Assembly: GCF_900156475.1 (NCBI RefSeq)
Contig: NZ_FTNR01000011.1
Location: 1-64,000, forward strand
From: Natronorubrum thiooxidans
GTDB taxonomy: Archaea > Halobacteriota > Halobacteria > Halobacteriales > Natrialbaceae
DNA length: 64,000 nt
Direction: 5' to 3'
Position numbers and translations under genes: made by a program
Notes under the pieces: generated by a model
Seen by the model: the letters and a program-made list of their open reading frames with translations, nothing else
Told to the model about the DNA's origin: nothing
Databases searched by the model: none
Shown here: positions 34,401-41,366 of the stretch, one piece after another
Layout: the number at the start of each line of letters is the position of its first letter
Numbering within the stretch: position 1 is the first letter of the stretch

Positions 34401-34703
34401 TTTCTCCTCGACTTTGGTCTCGATCGGGAGTCCGTGCATGTCATAGCCCGGCCGGTCGGTGACGTCGTACCCCTGCATGCGCAGGAAGCGGATGTAGACG
34501 TCTTTGAGGGACTTGTTCCAGGTCGTCCCCATGTGTGCCGATCCCGACGTGTACGGCGGGCCGTCGACGAAAAAGAACGATTCACCGTCGGAGCGATGCT
34601 CGACCGTCTGCTCGTAGGCGTCGACGTCGTCCCAGTAGTCGAACACCCGCTGCTCTAGGGCGTGGGGGTCGTACTGGTCGTCGACCTCGCCGAACCTGCT
34701 CAT
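31491..34703 (-). CDS. ileS: Isoleucyl-tRNA synthetase
   Basis: 1070 residues starting MSRFGEVDDQYDPHALEQRV. A class I synthetase that charges tRNA-Ile. The HIGH element appears as SAHMGTTWNKS near residue 54, and KMSKSVGN is present after DEDGRKMS. The CP1 editing domain (WTTTPWTIPANT) and C-terminal anticodon-binding region (~690 onward) follow. Length and order match archaeal/eukaryotic-type IleRS. ATG at 34703 is favoured over GTG at 34715 because tttaatc (34725-34731) is centred about 25 bases upstream, a leaderless promoter. Confidence 0.96.
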   Translation of the reverse strand: MSRFGEVDDQYDPHALEQRVFDYWDDVDAYEQTVEHRSDGESFFFVDGPPYTSGSAHMGTTWNKSLKDVYIRFLRMQGYDVTDRPGYDMHGLPIETKVEEKLGFENKKDIEEFGEENFIQECKDYADEQLEGLQSDFKSFGVWMDWDNPYRTVSPEYMEAAWWGFSKAADRGLVEKGHRSISQCPRCETAIANNEVEYEDVEDPSIYVKFDLTDREGSIVIWTTTPWTIPANTFVAVDEEGDYVGVRAEKDGKEELLYVAEAKHEEVLKEGRYEEYEVVEELTGEDLLGWTYEHPLAEEVPDHVDGDGVFEVYTGEYVDTHGDGTGLVHSAPGHGEEDFERGTELGLPIFCPVGGDGVYTDEAGTYEGQFVKEADDKIMADLEANGALLASGTVDHSYGHCWRCDTGILQIVTEQWFITITDVKDELLDNIEDSEWYPQWARDNRFRDFVEEAPDWNVSRQRYWGIPLPVWTPEDRDDDEDMIVIATREELADQVDQDVDSEAVDLHKDTVDDLTITQDGTTYTRVPDVFDVWLDSSVASWGTLDFPSDDSTFDELWPADFILEAHDQTRGWFWSQLGMGTAAMGEVPYDKVLMHGHALDEDGRKMSKSVGNVVEPDTAIERHGSDAMRMFLLSANPQGDDMRFSWDEMGTMENHLRTLWNVFRFPLPYMRLDGFDPTETDLESVDDDLELVDEWILARLQSTKDEMTEHFEEFRQDRALEALLEFVVEDVSRFYVQAVRERMWEEEDSASKQAAYATIYRVLRESVALLAPYAPFVTEEIYGTLTGEDGHDTVHMEDWPAVEEYWVDEQLEEDVALLRAIEEAGANARQQAGRKLRWPVPRVVVAADDQRVVEAVERHTTLLEERLNAREIELVSPDSQWGELDYSAEADMSELGPAFGGRAGEVMTALNEARIEETTLEALEDAVEDVLEDGESITEAMVSFVTETPDGVAGTAFGLDNDDRGVVYVDASLTVDIESEGYAREVIRRVQEMRKDLDLDVEERIALDLSIDDDRVADLVGEREDLIREEVRADELGDLEVDTGNRKEWEVEGVTMEIAVEPLAAAEASD

Positions 34704-34796
34704 ATGCCACTCCACTCACTCCGTGATTAAAGGGGAATCGGTCCTGCAGGCGGCGTCGCTACCGAGTCGGCGAGTCGAAAACAGTCGCGTTCGCTA

Positions 34797-35036
34797 CTAT
34801 ACAGTGCTGAGCAACCGCATAGCGACTTTCTTGTAGCCGATCCCGTAGACGCCGCCGTAGAGCATGACCACGCCGATCGCGGCGAGCCAGAGGCCGACCA
34901 TCGCCTCGCCTGCACCGAGGTGTTGCAGGCTCGCGTATTCGGCGGCGATCCCGCCTGCGGTTAGCGCGCCACCGAGAATCGTGTAGACGATCATCGGGAG
35001 CAGTTCTGAGAGGAGTTCCGGTGTAGCCGATCCCAT
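34797..35036 (-). CDS. Small two-helix haloarchaeal membrane protein
   Basis: 79 residues starting MGSATPELLSELLPMIVYTI. Two hydrophobic helices span about 15-35 and 45-68, with a short basic end (YKKVAMRL). No family function known. Gly/Ala-rich helices suggest packing in a complex. It lies upstream of and in the same direction as ileS, with a separate promoter before ileS. Confidence 0.65.
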   Translation of the reverse strand: MGSATPELLSELLPMIVYTILGGALTAGGIAAEYASLQHLGAGEAMVGLWLAAIGVVMLYGGVYGIGYKKVAMRLLSTV

Positions 35037-35170
35037 TACCACTGAGAAGCCACTCAGCCACTGTAAATCTGTCCCCTCAATTGGGACTCGAGTGAATCGA
35101 TGAGCCAGGTCTCACGAAGCGAGTCGGTCCACGGTGCTGAAGGGACCGATATCGGTCCCGCTTCCGATGC

Positions 35171-35530
35171 TCAGACCGGCTCGAACTGATAGCCGTTCCA
35201 GTCTTGACTGTCGGGTTCCCGGATGCCGGCTCCGGGTTCGCGGAGTTCCTCGACGTAGACTGGCTCGACGTCGTCGCCGGTTTCGACGTCATCGGTCGTC
35301 ACCTGCCCGATCGCACGTACCGATTCGCCGTCAACATCGAACTCGACGATCGCGAGCGTGTTGGGCTCGCGGACGCCGGGCGGCGTGGCCGTACTTGTCG
35401 TCCACGTCACGACCTCGGCGGTGTACTCGCTGAGATCGATCGTCTCGACCGGTTCCGTGCCGCCGGGACCGCGCGGGTGCCCGGGGTAGCTGATCGAGCC
35501 GTCTTCGTAGCGTGTTGCTTCCATCGTCAT
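35171..35530 (-). CDS. Beta-ketothiolase beta subunit (DUF35 OB-fold)
   Basis: A 119-residue OB-fold protein of the DUF35 family: SEYTAEVVTWTTSTATPPGV, then LAIVEFDVDGESVRAIGQVT. The N-terminal zinc-ribbon cysteines of many DUF35 proteins are absent; SYPGHPRGPGG takes their place. The start at 35530 overlaps the thiolase stop (ATGA); a second Met at 35524 is possible. Family knowledge: in Haloferax mediterranei BktB and PhaA, a small OB-fold subunit pairs with the catalytic thiolase subunit. It therefore probably completes the thiolase encoded just upstream. Confidence 0.8.
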   Translation of the reverse strand: MTMEATRYEDGSISYPGHPRGPGGTEPVETIDLSEYTAEVVTWTTSTATPPGVREPNTLAIVEFDVDGESVRAIGQVTTDDVETGDDVEPVYVEELREPGAGIREPDSQDWNGYQFEPV

Positions 35531-36705
35531 TGTGCTGTCTCCATGATCGTGGTAATCACGCAGTTGCCGAAGCCGCCGACGTTACACGCTAGGCCGATGT
35601 CGGCGTCGACCTGTCGCGGGCCGGCTTCACCCATGAGCTGTTCGTAGATTTCGACACCCTGTGCGATGCCACTCGCGCCGAGTGGATGACCCTTCGATTT
35701 GAGTCCGCCGGAGGTGTTGACCGGCAACTCGCCGGTGTCACGCTTGGTGTAGCCCTCCTCGACCAACTTCCAGGCCTCGCCCTGGTCGGCGAAGCCGAGC
35801 CCCTCCATCTGGAGGAACTCGAGGATGGTGAACATGTCGTGGAGTTCGGCGACGTCGATGTCGTCGGGGCCGTAGCCGCTCATCTTGTAGGCTCCCTTGC
35901 CGCTCTCGACGACCCCGCCCATGATCGTCGGGTCTTCCCGCTCGTGGACGACGTGGGTGTCCGTCGCGCCGTCGACGCCAGCGACGACGACGTACTCGTC
36001 CGTGTACTCCTCGGCGACGGATTCGGGACAGAACAGGAGCGCGGCCGAGCCATCCGTAATCGGACAGAAGTCGTACAGCCGCAGCGGATCCGCAACGATC
36101 GGCGACTCGAGGACAGTCTCGAGGTCGACTTCCTTCTGGAACTGGGCATTCGGGTTGTCGACACCGTTTTTGTGGTTCTTGACGGCGACCTTCCCGAGGC
36201 TCTCGCGCGGCGCGTCGAACCGTTCCAAGTAGTGGCGGGCCGTGAGCCCTGCAAACGACGGCAGTGTCACGCCCGTCTTGTACTCGACGGGATGCGTAAC
36301 CGACGCGATGATGTCGGTCGTCTCGGGGGTCGACCGGTGGCTCATCTTCTCGCCACCGACGAGCAGCGTCATGTCGCTTGCGCCGCTGGCGATCGACTGC
36401 CAGGCCGCGTAGATCCCCGCGCCGCCGCTGGAACTGGTCTGATCGACACGCTGGGTGTACGCCGGCATCGCGTCCAAGTCGTGTGCCAGCGCGTTCGGCA
36501 CACCCGTCATCCCTTCGAACTCCCCGCTCGCCATGTTCGAGACGTACAGGTGCTCTACATTTTCGGCGTCGACCCCGGCGTCCTCGAGACACTCGAGTCC
36601 GGCCTCTGCGAGGAGATCCATGATCCAGCCCTCGCGCTGGCCGAACTGGGTCATCGACGCACCGACGATTGCGACCCGTTCGGACGCTTGTTGTGTTCTC
36701 GGCAT
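35527..36705 (-). CDS. Beta-ketothiolase alpha subunit with catalytic Ser
   Basis: 392 residues starting MPRTQQASERVAIVGASMTQ. A thiolase fold with RVDQTSSSGGAGIYAAWQ (~86-103), ELHDMF and KSKGHPLGASGIAQG, and a C-terminal CNVGGFGNC. The position of the usual nucleophilic Cys holds Ser91. A Ser-His-His triad is what has been described for BktB alpha of Haloferax mediterranei, which makes beta-ketoacyl-CoA for PHBV. So this is probably that type rather than a dead enzyme, acting in acyl-CoA condensation or cleavage. Coupled to the beta subunit gene by ATGA overlap. ATG at 36705 starts the homologous part. Confidence 0.87.
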   Translation of the reverse strand: MPRTQQASERVAIVGASMTQFGQREGWIMDLLAEAGLECLEDAGVDAENVEHLYVSNMASGEFEGMTGVPNALAHDLDAMPAYTQRVDQTSSSGGAGIYAAWQSIASGASDMTLLVGGEKMSHRSTPETTDIIASVTHPVEYKTGVTLPSFAGLTARHYLERFDAPRESLGKVAVKNHKNGVDNPNAQFQKEVDLETVLESPIVADPLRLYDFCPITDGSAALLFCPESVAEEYTDEYVVVAGVDGATDTHVVHEREDPTIMGGVVESGKGAYKMSGYGPDDIDVAELHDMFTILEFLQMEGLGFADQGEAWKLVEEGYTKRDTGELPVNTSGGLKSKGHPLGASGIAQGVEIYEQLMGEAGPRQVDADIGLACNVGGFGNCVITTIMETAQ

Positions 36706-36809
36706 CAGGAACAGTGCCCACGAACACCATGTTAAACCTACCACTCGGTCGCATCGTGTGAAGAATCGAACCGCGCGCGATAACACAGCTCCAGCGCCTC
36801 GAGTCAAGT

Positions 36810-37583
36810 GTGCCCGCCCCTGATCACGATCCGGCGTTCCCGACCACGCGAAACGTCCTCGAGGCCGACTGTGAGCGTTGTCCGGCGCTCACCGAGTGTC
36901 GCGAGCGCATCTCCTGGGGGACCGGCCCGCTCGAGGCGACCGTCGTCGTCGTCGGGGAAGCACCCGGCTACGGCGACCCCGACGCCGACCGCTGGCGGGG
37001 CGGCAACTGGACCGGGAAAGCGTACACCTCCCGCCATTCCGGCCGCCGCATTCGCCGTATGCTCGCCCGACTCGGCTACGACGAGACGACTTACTACACG
37101 AACGCCGTCAAATGCTTTCCGGCAAGCGAGGCGCCGCGCGCCTCGAGTGCGAGTAGCGCGGAACGGAGTTCCGCGGACAGTCAAGCGGCGGAGCCGCGAG
37201 ACGACGGTGAAACCGCGAGCAGCGATTCCGAGGAGCCGGAGACCAACCGAGAGCCAACGGCCGAGGAACGGGCGACCTGCCGCGACCATCTGCTGACCGA
37301 ACTCGAGACCGTCGACCCCGACGTCGTCCTCGCGACCGGGAAACACGCGACGAAAACGGTCCTTGCCGCCGAGGGTCGGGAGCTCGAGGACTTCCTCGAG
37401 AGCGTCCTCGAGCCGGTGTGGTGTGCTCGCCTCGACGTCTGGCTCGTCCCGATTTTGCATCCGTCGTATCAAGATGTCTGGCTGGGGCGTCTGGGCTACG
37501 AGCCCGAGACGTATCTCGAGGCGATCGGGGAGACGCTCGCGGACTGCCGTGGAACGACGGGCGGGGACTCGGGGAGCCGCTGA
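36810..37583 (+). CDS. Family-4 uracil-DNA glycosylase with acidic insert
   Basis: 257 residues starting at GTG 36810. Uracil-DNA glycosylases of this type remove uracil from DNA. Motif A is VVVVGEAPGYGDPDADRWRG, and motif B appears as ILHPSYQDV. Fe-S cysteines are Cys21 and Cys24 (CERC), Cys102 (KCFP) and Cys157 (TCRDHL). Canonical members have the last two about 16 residues apart; here a Ser/Glu/Ala-rich insert (~105-149) separates them by 55. The insert is low complexity and likely a surface loop. No operon partner; divergent from the thiolase gene by about 105 bases. Confidence 0.88.
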   Translation: MPAPDHDPAFPTTRNVLEADCERCPALTECRERISWGTGPLEATVVVVGEAPGYGDPDADRWRGGNWTGKAYTSRHSGRRIRRMLARLGYDETTYYTNAVKCFPASEAPRASSASSAERSSADSQAAEPRDDGETASSDSEEPETNREPTAEERATCRDHLLTELETVDPDVVLATGKHATKTVLAAEGRELEDFLESVLEPVWCARLDVWLVPILHPSYQDVWLGRLGYEPETYLEAIGETLADCRGTTGGDSGSR

Positions 37584-37978
37584 TCGTCACTGCGGACTCG
37601 ACGGCATGTCTCTCAAACGGGTGCCGGCTGCTCGCGGTCGTTTGCTGCCGCACGCAAAAATCGCCAGCCAAAGGCTGGCAGTGGAGCCCCCTATCTGTGG
37701 TGGGATGATAACGGGTAGGGGTAGGGAGAGATCGGTGACGTTGGGACGATCGATCTCTTCAACGGGGCATATGATGTCTCAGAGTCGGACACCGTCGGCA
37801 ACGACAGTTGTCCTTCCCCGTCAACTACGCAGTATATCCGCTTCCCAGTAAGTATAGACTTGATAAACGATTTCGTCTGACTCAACTGCTGTCCTCGCCT
37901 CTTTTCAGCGGCATTCGCCGCCGGGTGCCCGCGGCGCGGGCGATAACCTTCTTACAGTCGGCCAACACACACTCCCAT
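37584..37978. other. Gene-free stretch with a hairpin
   Basis: gccagccaaaggctggc near 37665-37681 forms a 7-bp stem with a 3-base loop and may close the glycosylase transcript. AT content rises after 37790. No coding frame of convincing composition occurs; the HIT gene begins at 37979 behind gcgataaccttctta, whose TATA-like element is about 30 bases upstream. Confidence 0.45.
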
Positions 37979-38434
37979 ATGAGTACGATCTTCACGCAGA
38001 TCGTCGAGGGAGAGATTCCCGCCCGAATCGTGTACGAAGACGAGACGACGATCGCCTTTCTCGACGCCAATCCGCTGGCACCGGGGCACACGCTGGTCAT
38101 CCCGAAAGACGAGTACGAACGGGTAAACGACATGCCCGAAGACGTCGCCGCCGATGTCTATGCGACGATTCATCGACTGGTCCCCGCCGTCGAGGACAGC
38201 GTCGACGCCGACGCCTCGACCGTCGCGTTCAACAACGGCGAGGCGGCCGGCCAGGAAGTCCCCCACGTCCACTGCCACATCGTCCCGCGCTTCGAGGGCG
38301 ACGGCGCTGGTCCCATCCACAGTCTCTTCAGCGACGCCGAGACGTTCGACGTTGCCGACCTGGATCAGATCACTGAAGACCTCTCGGACGACGAACTCGA
38401 CGAAATCGCGGCGGATATCGAGTCTCGAGCCTAA
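37979..38434 (+). CDS. HIT-family nucleotide hydrolase/transferase
   Basis: 151 residues starting MSTIFTQIVEGEIPARIVYE. The histidine triad is PHVHCHIVPRF with His96, His98 and His100. The APGHTLVIPKDEYERVNDM element is also typical. HINT/Fhit-like proteins cleave nucleoside phosphoramidates or dinucleoside polyphosphates. The C-terminal ~40 residues are acidic, as in other haloarchaeal HIT proteins. ATG at 37979 gives the canonical N terminus; the longer frame upstream is not homologous. Confidence 0.92.
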   Translation: MSTIFTQIVEGEIPARIVYEDETTIAFLDANPLAPGHTLVIPKDEYERVNDMPEDVAADVYATIHRLVPAVEDSVDADASTVAFNNGEAAGQEVPHVHCHIVPRFEGDGAGPIHSLFSDAETFDVADLDQITEDLSDDELDEIAADIESRA

Positions 38435-38440
38435 CTACTG

Positions 38441-38480
38441 GACTCGAGTCGACCGGTCGACGCCCCGTCGTGACGTTTTT
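38441..38480 (+). terminator. Palindromes and T-run after the HIT gene
   Basis: gactcgagtc (38441-38450) and gtcgaccggtcgac (38448-38461) overlap, followed by gttttt at 38475-38480. The T-run suits archaeal termination, and the palindromes could fold in RNA. Confidence 0.4.
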
Positions 38481-38516
38481 GATCGTTGCGCGTGAGCCTC
38501 GGGTGTGACATCCTCG

Positions 38517-38534
38517 CCCGTCCTCAAGGACGGG
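38517..38534 (-). ncRNA. Right-end hairpin, probable omega-RNA scaffold
   Basis: An 8-bp stem with a 2-base loop at the 3' end of the tnpB transcript. In TnpB systems the guide RNA is made from the right end, with the guide from the flanking DNA beyond it (here below about 38505). Exact ends are not visible from sequence alone. Confidence 0.5.
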
Positions 38535-38570
38535 GCTTCCTACAAGGGAAGCCTCGTGTCGAGGGAGGTT

Positions 38571-39806
38571 TCAGGTCTCAAAGACCGCAAGCGTCGTCTG
38601 TCGGGATTGCCGACTCGGCGTGCGGTGTCCTGTGGCCGTGTCACAACGGCTCCCGTTCCGTGGCGAGTCATCGCGCTCCGGTTTCCAAGGAACGCTCTCT
38701 CCCCACGGATCAACGCGACCGGCGATATTCGCAGCCGCGTTGATATCCGCTTGATACTCCGTGACCCAGCACTCCGCGTTCGTACACTTAAATTCCGCTT
38801 GCGATCCACGATGTCCGATATGTCCGCAGGCGTGGCACGTCTGGGACGTGTAGCGCGGGTTCACGAACTCAACCGGGATACCGGCTTCGAGGGCTTTGTC
38901 CTCGATACGGTCGGTGACCCGGGCGAACGCCCACGAATGCAAGCGTCGATTCATGTACTTCCCGTAATCCAGATTCTCGCGGATGTACGACAAGTTCTCG
39001 AGCACGATCACTGGATTATCAAAGGACTCGGCATACTCGACGGCTTCTCGAGACGCCTTCTCGACGATGTCCGTCAGGGCGTTCTGGTAGTGGTCGAAGC
39101 GTTCGTCCACTCGCCATTGCTCGGCATCACGCTTTTGGAGGCGTTTCAGCGTCGTGTGCATTTCCTTGCGAAGTGCTCGCGCGCGACCGCCGTCGTAGAT
39201 GTACGGTCGAGTCGGAGTGTCGTTCTGACAGGCACAGCCCGTCAGCAGCTTGGACTCACCGATATCGAAACCAATTCGAGTCGGATCGTCCGGAATCTCT
39301 GGGTCGGCAACCTCGTACTCGACGGTGACGTGCAGCACCCAACTCGTGCGGTACTGTTGCAGTCGGAACTCACCGACCGATATATCCCCGTCGAGCAGGT
39401 CGAACCACAAGGATTCCTGTTCGGGATTGATCCGGAGTGGAATCCAGAAGGCGTTGCCACGTCCGGCCTGTGGAACGCGCCAGCAGAATTCGTGCGTTCG
39501 CTCGTCGGAGTGATCGATTCGGAAGCCACGGTTCGTGAATCGGACCGGATGGTTGTCCTCGAGTTCCGACGCGTTGTACGTCCGGCGGAGTTGCGGGACG
39601 TAGTTCTTGAGGGCGTCCTTGGCATAAGACGTGAGCGTGTAGCCCGTGACAATGTCGTTGACTGCCGTTTGCGTATCCGCGCCACTCTCGAAAGCATCCG
39701 AGAGAGCACGGCGGTAGGTCGCCACGGTTCGCTCGAGCCGTTGCTCTTTACCTGTAGTGGGCGGAGCAAGCGTGGCTTCGAGCGTTTTCGTGGCAGTCGT
39801 CGTCAC
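38571..39806 (-). CDS. tnpB: TnpB RNA-guided endonuclease
   Basis: 411 residues from a GTG start. RuvC catalytic residues are all present: Asp181 (IGFDIGESKL), Glu270 (VIVLENLSYIRE) and Asp354 (YQADINAAANIAG). The zinc finger is Cys324/Cys327 and Cys341/Cys346. TnpB cuts DNA next to a transposon-specific motif, guided by RNA from the element's right end, which helps the element persist. A TATA-like tttactatt about 25 bases before the GTG suggests a leaderless message. No frameshift, so it is probably active. Confidence 0.92.
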   Translation of the reverse strand: MTTTATKTLEATLAPPTTGKEQRLERTVATYRRALSDAFESGADTQTAVNDIVTGYTLTSYAKDALKNYVPQLRRTYNASELEDNHPVRFTNRGFRIDHSDERTHEFCWRVPQAGRGNAFWIPLRINPEQESLWFDLLDGDISVGEFRLQQYRTSWVLHVTVEYEVADPEIPDDPTRIGFDIGESKLLTGCACQNDTPTRPYIYDGGRARALRKEMHTTLKRLQKRDAEQWRVDERFDHYQNALTDIVEKASREAVEYAESFDNPVIVLENLSYIRENLDYGKYMNRRLHSWAFARVTDRIEDKALEAGIPVEFVNPRYTSQTCHACGHIGHRGSQAEFKCTNAECWVTEYQADINAAANIAGRVDPWGESVPWKPERDDSPRNGSRCDTATGHRTPSRQSRQTTLAVFET

Positions 39807-39864
39807 AACTACGAGTACGAGAGCGTAATAGTAAAAACTAACGGAAAACTAACTATGTGCGTAG

Positions 39865-39999
39865 ATGCCCAATCTGAACATCGAAGTAGATCAAGACGAG
39901 TACGACCGCCTGAGCAAAATCAAAGCCGCACACGGCCTCACTTGGAAGGGGGTGTTGCTCCAAGGCGCGAAATCGTTGGACACCGAGGGGCCATTGTAG
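39865..39999 (+). CDS. 44-aa RHH-like protein divergent from tnpB
   Basis: Reads MPNLNIEVDQDEYDRLSKIK, then AAHGLTWKGVLLQGAKSLDT, ending EGPL. The beta strand then two helices resemble a ribbon-helix-helix antitoxin or DUF7557-like protein. Such small genes are often found opposite tnpB in haloarchaeal elements. It starts 58 bases from the tnpB start, and the two share the AT-rich taatagtaaaaactaac segment as a divergent promoter. It could repress tnpB or be a stand-alone DNA-binding protein (inference). Confidence 0.75.
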   Translation: MPNLNIEVDQDEYDRLSKIKAAHGLTWKGVLLQGAKSLDTEGPL

Positions 40000-40069
40000 G
40001 GCGAGTCGAGACACAAACGAACGCGATTCCTCCCCGTGCTAAAACACGGGGTTTCCTCGCTACCGCAAG

Positions 40070-40294
40070 ATGATCGCCGACCTCGTCGCCCGGGTGCGGG
40101 CGATCCCCATCGCCGCGGTGCTCGAACTCGGGAGCCTCCTCGTCTGTGTGCTGTTGTTCTTCGGGACGCTCGGCTTGCTCTCGAGTGGCCCGCCGACCGG
40201 CCGGGGTGACCTGTGGCTCGCGCTTATCGGGCTTGGAGTTGCGTTCGTCATCTTCTGGACGGTGTTGGTGCCGCTGTACGAACGGACGCTGTGA
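40070..40294 (+). CDS. Small two-helix membrane protein behind the IS left end
   Basis: 74 residues starting MIADLVARVRAIPIAAVLEL, with two hydrophobic helices (~13-37 and ~47-70). Conserved small haloarchaeal membrane protein of unknown role. Its ATG is within ~10 bases of the IS left end, so its native promoter has been displaced; it now depends on the element for transcription or is silent. Convergent with the pibD gene, whose stop is 4 bases away. Confidence 0.65.
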   Translation: MIADLVARVRAIPIAAVLELGSLLVCVLLFFGTLGLLSSGPPTGRGDLWLALIGLGVAFVIFWTVLVPLYERTL

Positions 40295-40297
40295 TTG

Positions 40298-41305
40298 TCA
40301 GAGAAGCGTCCCGATGAGCAGGTCGCCGTAGACCAGCGCGATCGCCAGCCCGACGAACACGGGCACGAGAAACGGCGCGCCAGGCGAGACCCAGACGGTG
40401 TCTTTCTCCGCGAGGACCTCGAGGCCTTCCCGAAGCTCTGCGGGCGTGGTGCCGTAGGCCGTCCCCTCGATATCCGCGAGGAACGCCGCAGCGCCCCACG
40501 GGTCGTCGTCCTCGCTTGAGGTATCGTCGGTGGTGTCGGGGGTGTTGGCCTCGAGTGCTGCCCCGCCGTCCCTGCGGACGGCAGCGGTGACGGCCCCGTC
40601 GGTTGGCGGGTTCGGCTCGGCGGGGAGCGTCGTGGGATCGCGGTATCGGTCGGGGTGATCCCGCACGTCGGCCAGCGAGAGGCCTCGCCAGCGCAGATAC
40701 ATCCGCAGGGCGTCGAGATCGAGGCCGCCACGGGAGCGCCCCTCGGGCGTCTCGAGGAGTCGGCCGTGCGTTTCGGGAATCGCCTCCCACGAGACGGGCC
40801 AGCCGATGACCATCACCGACGTGATGCGGCCCGCGGCGGCGTTGCGAACTGCGATCACGAGCGGGATAGCCAGCCCGACGACGACGGCGTTCGTCAGGAT
40901 CGTAAACGAGAACGTCCCGATTGGGGTGGTCGTCAGGGGCAGCGTCCACGACCCGATCGTATACTGCGGAAAGGTTGGGAACAGGAGGGCGAGGACGAGC
41001 AACGCCTTCGCGTCGGCTCCGCCGAAGCCCCCGAACCACCAGAACAGGTACGCGATGGGCACGACGAAGCCGAGACTTACCGCCGTCGGGATGAGAAACG
41101 CGTAGCGCCAGGCGTAGTCGCCCGCGGCCCAGGCGAGGCGGCCCTCCCAGACGAGGGCGACGAATCCCAGTATCGTGAGCGGAATCCAGACGCCACTGGA
41201 GACCCGTCTGGTCTTGATATCCCGAACGGCAATCCAGGCGAAGACGGGGACGGCGACGAGACGCAACAGATCCGGCATCGTCGCCGACACGCCAGCGAGT
41301 GTCAC
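40298..41305 (-). CDS. pibD: Type IV prepilin/preflagellin peptidase
   Basis: 335 residues with about 7 helices. A24-family aspartyl protease that trims class III signal peptides from archaellins and pilins at the membrane. The catalytic aspartates are Asp29 (AVRDIKTRRV) and Asp98 (GFGGADAKAL). A long acidic cytoplasmic loop (~185-295) containing TDDTSSEDDDPW separates helix 6 from the last helix. GTG at 41305 is chosen because the TATA-like aataaac (41331-41337) is centred about 29 bases upstream; ATG at 41278 is the alternative. Confidence 0.9.
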   Translation of the reverse strand: MTLAGVSATMPDLLRLVAVPVFAWIAVRDIKTRRVSSGVWIPLTILGFVALVWEGRLAWAAGDYAWRYAFLIPTAVSLGFVVPIAYLFWWFGGFGGADAKALLVLALLFPTFPQYTIGSWTLPLTTTPIGTFSFTILTNAVVVGLAIPLVIAVRNAAAGRITSVMVIGWPVSWEAIPETHGRLLETPEGRSRGGLDLDALRMYLRWRGLSLADVRDHPDRYRDPTTLPAEPNPPTDGAVTAAVRRDGGAALEANTPDTTDDTSSEDDDPWGAAAFLADIEGTAYGTTPAELREGLEVLAEKDTVWVSPGAPFLVPVFVGLAIALVYGDLLIGTLL

Positions 41306-41330
41306 AGGCGTGTTTCTTGAGCGGAGTAGT

Positions 41331-41337
41331 GTTTATT
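41331..41337 (-). promoter_or_regulatory. TATA box of pibD
   Basis: aataaac on the minus strand, 26-32 bases before the GTG at 41305, fits a leaderless transcript. Confidence 0.5.
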
Positions 41338-41366
41338 TGTCGGTTGAATTTTCGGTCAGCGACCGT

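Larger units (their letters stand above)
38505..40062 (-). mobile_element. IS1341-type (IS200/IS605 superfamily) element, tnpB only
   Basis: A tnpB gene flanked by end hairpins and no tnpA. The right end, past the tnpB stop, has arms 38517-38524 and 38527-38534 (cccgtcct / aggacggg). The left end has arms 40032-40038 and 40045-40051 (ccccgtg / cacgggg). Boundaries are estimates, since these elements make no target duplications. A small ORF lies opposite tnpB inside the left end. The left end stops within ~10 bases of the next gene's ATG at 40070. Without tnpA it would need a helper to move. Confidence 0.85.
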
